Below, piece after piece: positions 61,493 to 64,000 of a stretch of DNA of 64,000 nt. The notes beneath the pieces are model-generated. The model was given only the letters and a program-made list of their open reading frames with translations, had not been told where the DNA came from and did no database searches. Position 1 is the first letter of the stretch. Each line of letters starts with the position of its first letter. The position numbers were made by a program, and so were the translations under genes. Source of the stretch: Oceaniovalibus sp. ACAM 378. Lineage in GTDB: Bacteria; Pseudomonadota; Alphaproteobacteria; Rhodobacterales; Rhodobacteraceae. The DNA lies in the NCBI RefSeq assembly GCF_008085915.1, contig NZ_VSJK01000021.1:1-64000 (forward strand), in the 5' to 3' direction.

Positions 61493-62304
61493 GGGATCGT
61501 CAAGTTATCGGCGATCTTGGCAGCGAAAGTCGGGACGTCGGATCTCAAACAACGTTTAGCTCACGAGTGATGTCGTCGCAGATCCAATGGGCGTCGGCTC
61601 TGGATTGTCTGTAAGTAGCGGCTGAAAGGGTGTGTCGGCGCGACCGGAATATGTTTTGGACCTGATCATGGACGGACAAGAACCGCTGTGCTTGGCGGGG
61701 TGACTTGAAACGACCCATGATCTTTTCTCGCCGCCGTGTCGGCCTGTGTGTCCCTTCGCATCGATTGTTGAGACCTGTGTGGCTACGATGCTCTGTTCCC
61801 GCAGGAAGCTCTTTCAAGGCAGCCCCGTAGCTTCGGAGTTTATCAGTGACGATCACCCGCGGCGCACAGAATGCCTTGAATAACCTGCGGAAAAAGCGAC
61901 GTGCGGCCCGTTTGTTGCGCCGAGGCTGCACGAGGATGTCGAGCACATCACCACGGCTATTGACGGCGCGCCAGAGCCAATATTTCTTGCCGTTTATCGG
62001 AATAACGACTTCGTCCAAGTGCCATTTGTCCGCCGCTGCCGGACGATCCCGGCGGATTACTTGGGCATATTTCAGCCCGAATTTCGCAACCAAAGAGCGG
62101 ATTGACTCGTAACTGACCACAATTCCGCGCGTGGCCAACAGGTCCTCGACATCCCGCAAGCTCATGGGGAACCGGTGATAGGCCCAGTCAGCGTATGCGA
62201 TAATCTCAGGTGGGAAACCGTGGCCTAAGAAGGCACCAGGTTGCCTGGGTTTGGTCATAAGAAAATCGACCGCCACGTGCGTCCCCCCGCAACTTGACGA
62301 TACC
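61493..62304 (-). mobile_element. Complete IS6-family insertion sequence
   Basis: About 812 bp bounded by inverted repeats GGGATCGTCAAGTT (left, 61493) and GGTATCGTCAAGTT (right, read inverted from 62304), differing at one base. It contains one intact transposase. The left end abuts an IS110 fragment and an IS256 fragment. No 8 bp target duplication was seen. Its end sequences differ from the GGTATTGCCAA type found elsewhere in the window. Confidence 0.8.
61545..62276 (-). CDS. IS6-family transposase, apparently intact
   Basis: A 243-residue DDE transposase of normal length. Marks: HGFPPEIIAYADWAYHRFP, DVEDLLATRGIVVSYESIR, the first Asp in ADKWHLDEVVIPINGKKYW, the second in RVIVTDKLRSYGAALKEL near residue 160, and the final Glu in GLNNRCEGTHRPTRRREK near 193. 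A start a few codons later (MTKPRQPGA) is equally possible. It is the only IS6 copy here with an unbroken frame, so it could act on related remnants. Confidence 0.93.
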   Translation of the reverse strand: MAVDFLMTKPRQPGAFLGHGFPPEIIAYADWAYHRFPMSLRDVEDLLATRGIVVSYESIRSLVAKFGLKYAQVIRRDRPAAADKWHLDEVVIPINGKKYWLWRAVNSRGDVLDILVQPRRNKRAARRFFRRLFKAFCAPRVIVTDKLRSYGAALKELPAGTEHRSHTGLNNRCEGTHRPTRRREKIMGRFKSPRQAQRFLSVHDQVQNIFRSRRHTLSAATYRQSRADAHWICDDITRELNVV

Positions 62305-62402
62305 CCTTTGCACTTCGTGGCGGATGGGCACTGCTTGTCATCTCTGAAGAGAGAGCTTAGCTTAGTCTAAGACTTGGACCAAGTTGGTCTTGGAGGTGCG
62401 GA

Positions 62403-62630
62403 ATGCAGATGAATATTGCAGAAGCGAAAGCAAAGCTCTCAGAGCTTATTGCGGCGGCTGAGCGCGGTGAAGAAGTCGTGATCGCACGCGGTGGTAAGCC
62501 AATCGTGCGCCTCGTGTCGGTTCATCAAAAGGGGCCTGCGTTTCGTATCGGAATCGCCGATGGCGTGGTGTCGCGAGTACCAGATTTTCTTGAGCCCATG
62601 GCTGAGAATGAGATTGCGCTTTGGAGCTGA
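62403..62630 (+). CDS. Type II antitoxin, Phd/YefM family (VapB-like)
   Basis: A 75-residue antitoxin. The N-terminal DNA-binding part is MNIAEAKAKLSELIAAAE, GEEVVIARGGKPIVRLV; the C-terminal part would wrap the toxin. It precedes the PIN toxin gene with a 10 bp overlap, the normal gene order. Autoregulation through the short upstream region is expected. Confidence 0.9.
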   Translation: MQMNIAEAKAKLSELIAAAERGEEVVIARGGKPIVRLVSVHQKGPAFRIGIADGVVSRVPDFLEPMAENEIALWS

Positions 62631-63055
62631 CGACGGTCCTTCTTGATACTCACACTTGGGTATGGAGCCTGTTCCAGGCATCGGACCTCTCGCCCACTGC
62701 GCGAGAGGTAATCGAGCAGGCGCGAACGGTCTACGTCGCTCCCTGCTCATTTCACGAAATTACCTCTAAACACCGGACGGGAAAGTGGCCGGAGGTCGGA
62801 TCTGTCGTAGAGAGACTGCCGCACCTCCTGCGGGCTCAGGGTGGAGTTGGGGCGCCCTATACAGTAGAAATGGCTGTTCTTTCCGGTGGGATGGATTGGT
62901 CTCACAAAGATCCTTTTGATCGGATGATCGCTGCGACGGCCATCGAGCTGTCCTGCTCCCTTATTTCCACGGATGCCACCTTCGATCAGCTTGAAGGCCA
63001 TCCTGGCTGGGTCGGCCGAGTCTGGAATGAGATTCCCACGAAGAAATCTTCGTAG
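62621..63055 (+). CDS. PIN-domain toxin, VapC family
   Basis: A 144-residue PIN ribonuclease. A TTG at 62621 gives LTTVLLDTHTWVWSLF with the first acidic residue (Asp of LLDTH). The other acids are the Glu of CSFHEITSKHRTGKW near 44 and the Asp pair of HKDPFDRMIAATAIE near 93-97. VapC toxins cut tRNA or rRNA when the antitoxin is lost. The pair sits among insertion elements and may have arrived with one. Confidence 0.9.
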   Translation: MELTTVLLDTHTWVWSLFQASDLSPTAREVIEQARTVYVAPCSFHEITSKHRTGKWPEVGSVVERLPHLLRAQGGVGAPYTVEMAVLSGGMDWSHKDPFDRMIAATAIELSCSLISTDATFDQLEGHPGWVGRVWNEIPTKKSS

Positions 63056-63142
63056 GGCACCGGTATCCGGAAAGCCAATATGGCCGGAGAAACCTCAGCA
63101 CGTCGAAGAATTTCGCACCACGAAATGCAAAGGACTGGGCGT

Positions 63143-63297
63143 GTTCAGTCCCGGCATCTGGTAGATCGGATTTAGGATGAATCGATCTGGCTCTGAAGTC
63201 CAGATTTTGCAGATGTATTCGTAGGGCGTGAGGCCGCTGAGCGTCTTGAGGCGGCGTGCAAAGTTGTAGGCCGCCATGAAGTCGGCGAGGTGCACGC
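63143..63297 (-). pseudogene. C-terminal fragment of an IS481-like transposase
   Basis: The minus frame reads MAAYNFARRLKTLSGLTPYE then YICKIWTSEPDRFILNPI and QMPGLNT, the conserved end of IS481-type integrase-core transposases. The normal stop after LNT is lost and the frame runs on 15 codons. Nothing upstream of VHLADF is recognisable. Confidence 0.75.
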
Positions 63298-63739
63298 TTT
63301 CGCCACTTCGCGACGGTTTTTGGGTTCGTCGGGAAAACGATTCACCGGATCGTTTTCTGACCCTCCTCACTCCCCAACTCCTTGCTCAGCTGCGCGAGCG
63401 AAGCTTGCCCCTCTCGGGACATTGCTGCGCAATGCCCTGCCGGGCAGTGGATCGCTGTATTGCCGCTCTGACGGCGTGCATCGTCGTGGCGCTGCCGTGA
63501 CGAACTTGTCCCATAATGCTTCCTTCCAAGCCTGAGAAAGGATCGCACCATCAAAACATGGGATCAAACACCTAGACGACAGCGTAGCTGATCGTGTTTG
63601 GCACAGTGGTCGCGCCGATGAAGTCACTGCGGCAATATAAATCATTTCGGATGTTGTGGTAGTCGGTTTCCTACCATATCAACGTAGACGAATTACGCTG
63701 TTTTGCTCGCCAGTTGCGGCGAAACGGTAACGAAATCAT
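63298..63739. other. Non-coding region upstream of the TPP riboswitch
   Basis: About 440 bp holding insertion debris and the second copy of the double-hairpin repeat (63420-63465). Open frames on both strands are short and overlap one another. The promoter of the thiamine gene should lie between about 63650 and 63735, where an AT-richer stretch occurs. Confidence 0.55.
63420..63465 (+). repeat. Double-hairpin repeat, copy B
   Basis: CATTGC-TGC-GCAATG-type hairpin (63420-63434) followed by CTGCCGGGCAG (63437-63447) and TGGATCGCTGTATTG. It matches copy A at 22359 over about 46 bp, with paired changes in the first stem that keep the hairpin. Confidence 0.6.
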
Positions 63740-63821
63740 CCGTCGGGGGGCCCATTTGGGCTGAGAGGTGCATGCACCGACCCGTCGAACCTGATCCGGG
63801 TTATGCCGGCGTAGGGAACGG
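63740..63821 (+). promoter_or_regulatory. TPP riboswitch (THI element)
   Basis: The conserved thi-box core is present: GGGGGGCCC, CTGAGAGG, the ACCC-GTCGAACCTGATC block, GGGTTATGCCGGCGTAGGGAA and closure of CCGT with ACGG. These are the P2-P5 landmarks that bind thiamine pyrophosphate. It lies 72 bp before a thiD-like start, so TPP binding should reduce thiD expression, probably by blocking the ribosome site. Confidence 0.95.
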
Positions 63822-63892
63822 GTAGATTGTGCGACCAAGATTGCACGAGGCTCATTCTCACGTCGGCACGCCCATACTCTGGAGACGTGGCC

Positions 63893-64000
63893 GTGACGAA
63901 ACACCCCCCGATTGTCCTGACCATTGCCGGCTCCGATAGTGGCGGCGGTGCTGGTGTGCAGGCCGATATAAAGGCGATGTCTGCAAACGGCGTTTATGGT
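63893..64000 (+). CDS. thiD: Hydroxymethylpyrimidine/phosphomethylpyrimidine kinase ThiD, 5' part
   Basis: Only the first 36 codons lie in the window; the gene runs off the right edge. From GTG 63893 (GGAGA 7 bp upstream) the product reads [20 protein letters not shown] then [12 protein letters not shown], the ThiD ribokinase-fold start. A GTG two codons earlier is possible but sits too close to the ribosome site. ThiD phosphorylates HMP for thiamine synthesis in the cytosol. The upstream TPP riboswitch supports the call. Confidence 0.93.
   Translation, partial: MTKHPPIVLTIAGSDSGGGAGVQADIKAMSANGVYG

Noticed and set aside
1-64000. CRISPR array, tRNA or rRNA genes
   Set aside because: No regularly spaced repeats and no tRNA-like clover-leaf or rRNA sequence were noticed by eye.

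Overview
The window reads as a chromosomal segment of a marine alphaproteobacterium of the Roseobacter/Rhodobacterales type. This is inferred from the mix of TRAP, tripartite tricarboxylate (TTT) and oligopeptide-type ABC uptake systems, the style of the heme-copper oxidase cluster and Mo-hydroxylase, the high-GC codon use, and the many IS5, IS6, IS1182, IS256, IS110 and IS481 pieces. No species can be named from the sequence alone. Compact catabolic operons alternate with 0.3 to 1.5 kb scars of decayed mobile DNA. I saw no rRNA, tRNA or CRISPR array.

Layout. 0-3.3 kb: IS5 scars, a DUF1330 gene with one in-frame stop, and a divergent LysR/zinc-free alcohol dehydrogenase pair. 3.4-11.5 kb: a LysR regulator divergent from a tightly overlapping operon of class II aldolase, formylglycine sulfatase-family hydrolase and a complete peptide/opine-type ABC importer. 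11.8-17 kb: a heme-copper oxidase cluster with a subunit I+III fusion and a subunit II lacking most CuA ligands, plus a CtaG-type assembly protein, a HemJ/CopD-like protein and a DUF2231 protein. 17.4-22 kb: a periplasmic molybdenum hydroxylase with its [2Fe-2S] subunit and a three-heme cytochrome c. 22.4-28.4 kb: IclR, TctC-TctB-TctA, CoA-transferase and CoA-ester lyase, an organic-acid uptake and CoA-cleavage operon with tandem palindromes before iclR. 29-32.2 kb: a TRAP (DctQ-DctP-DctM) operon. 32.2-34.5 kb: recombinase and repeat scars, a cupin and a DUF465 protein.

34.5-37.5 kb: a DevBCA-type ABC exporter. 37.8-38.7 kb: a serine recombinase overlapping a WGR-domain protein. 38.9-42 kb: arsenic resistance (arsR, thioredoxin-type arsC, acr3, glutaredoxin-type arsC, arsH). 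42.1-44.2 kb: an IS1182 element truncating an IS6 element. 44.6-48.3 kb: an SH3/DUF1236 envelope protein, a class A penicillin-binding protein and a small secreted protein. 48.4-49.2 kb: an IS6 pseudogene. 49.3-54.6 kb: a TAXI-TRAP importer, a D-amino-acid dehydrogenase-like enzyme and a frameshifted Asp/Glu racemase. 54.6-55.4 kb: two facing IS6 fragments. 55.7-60.9 kb: a PLP decarboxylase and CysK-like enzyme facing a SARP/TPR regulator, then a cupin. 61-63.5 kb: nested IS256, IS110 and IS6 DNA, a VapBC-like toxin-antitoxin pair and an IS481 tail. 63.7 kb to the end: a TPP riboswitch and the start of thiD.

The best candidates for something undescribed are the oxidase whose subunit II lost CuA while subunit I lacks the known quinol-site residues, the sulfatase/aldolase/ABC operon, the decarboxylase/CysK/SARP/cupin locus, the CoA-transferase with Gly at the expected catalytic Asp, and two families of very short palindromic elements (68-121 bp with IS6-like ends, and a 32-46 bp double hairpin). 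All functional claims rest on reading motifs by eye; no database search was run.
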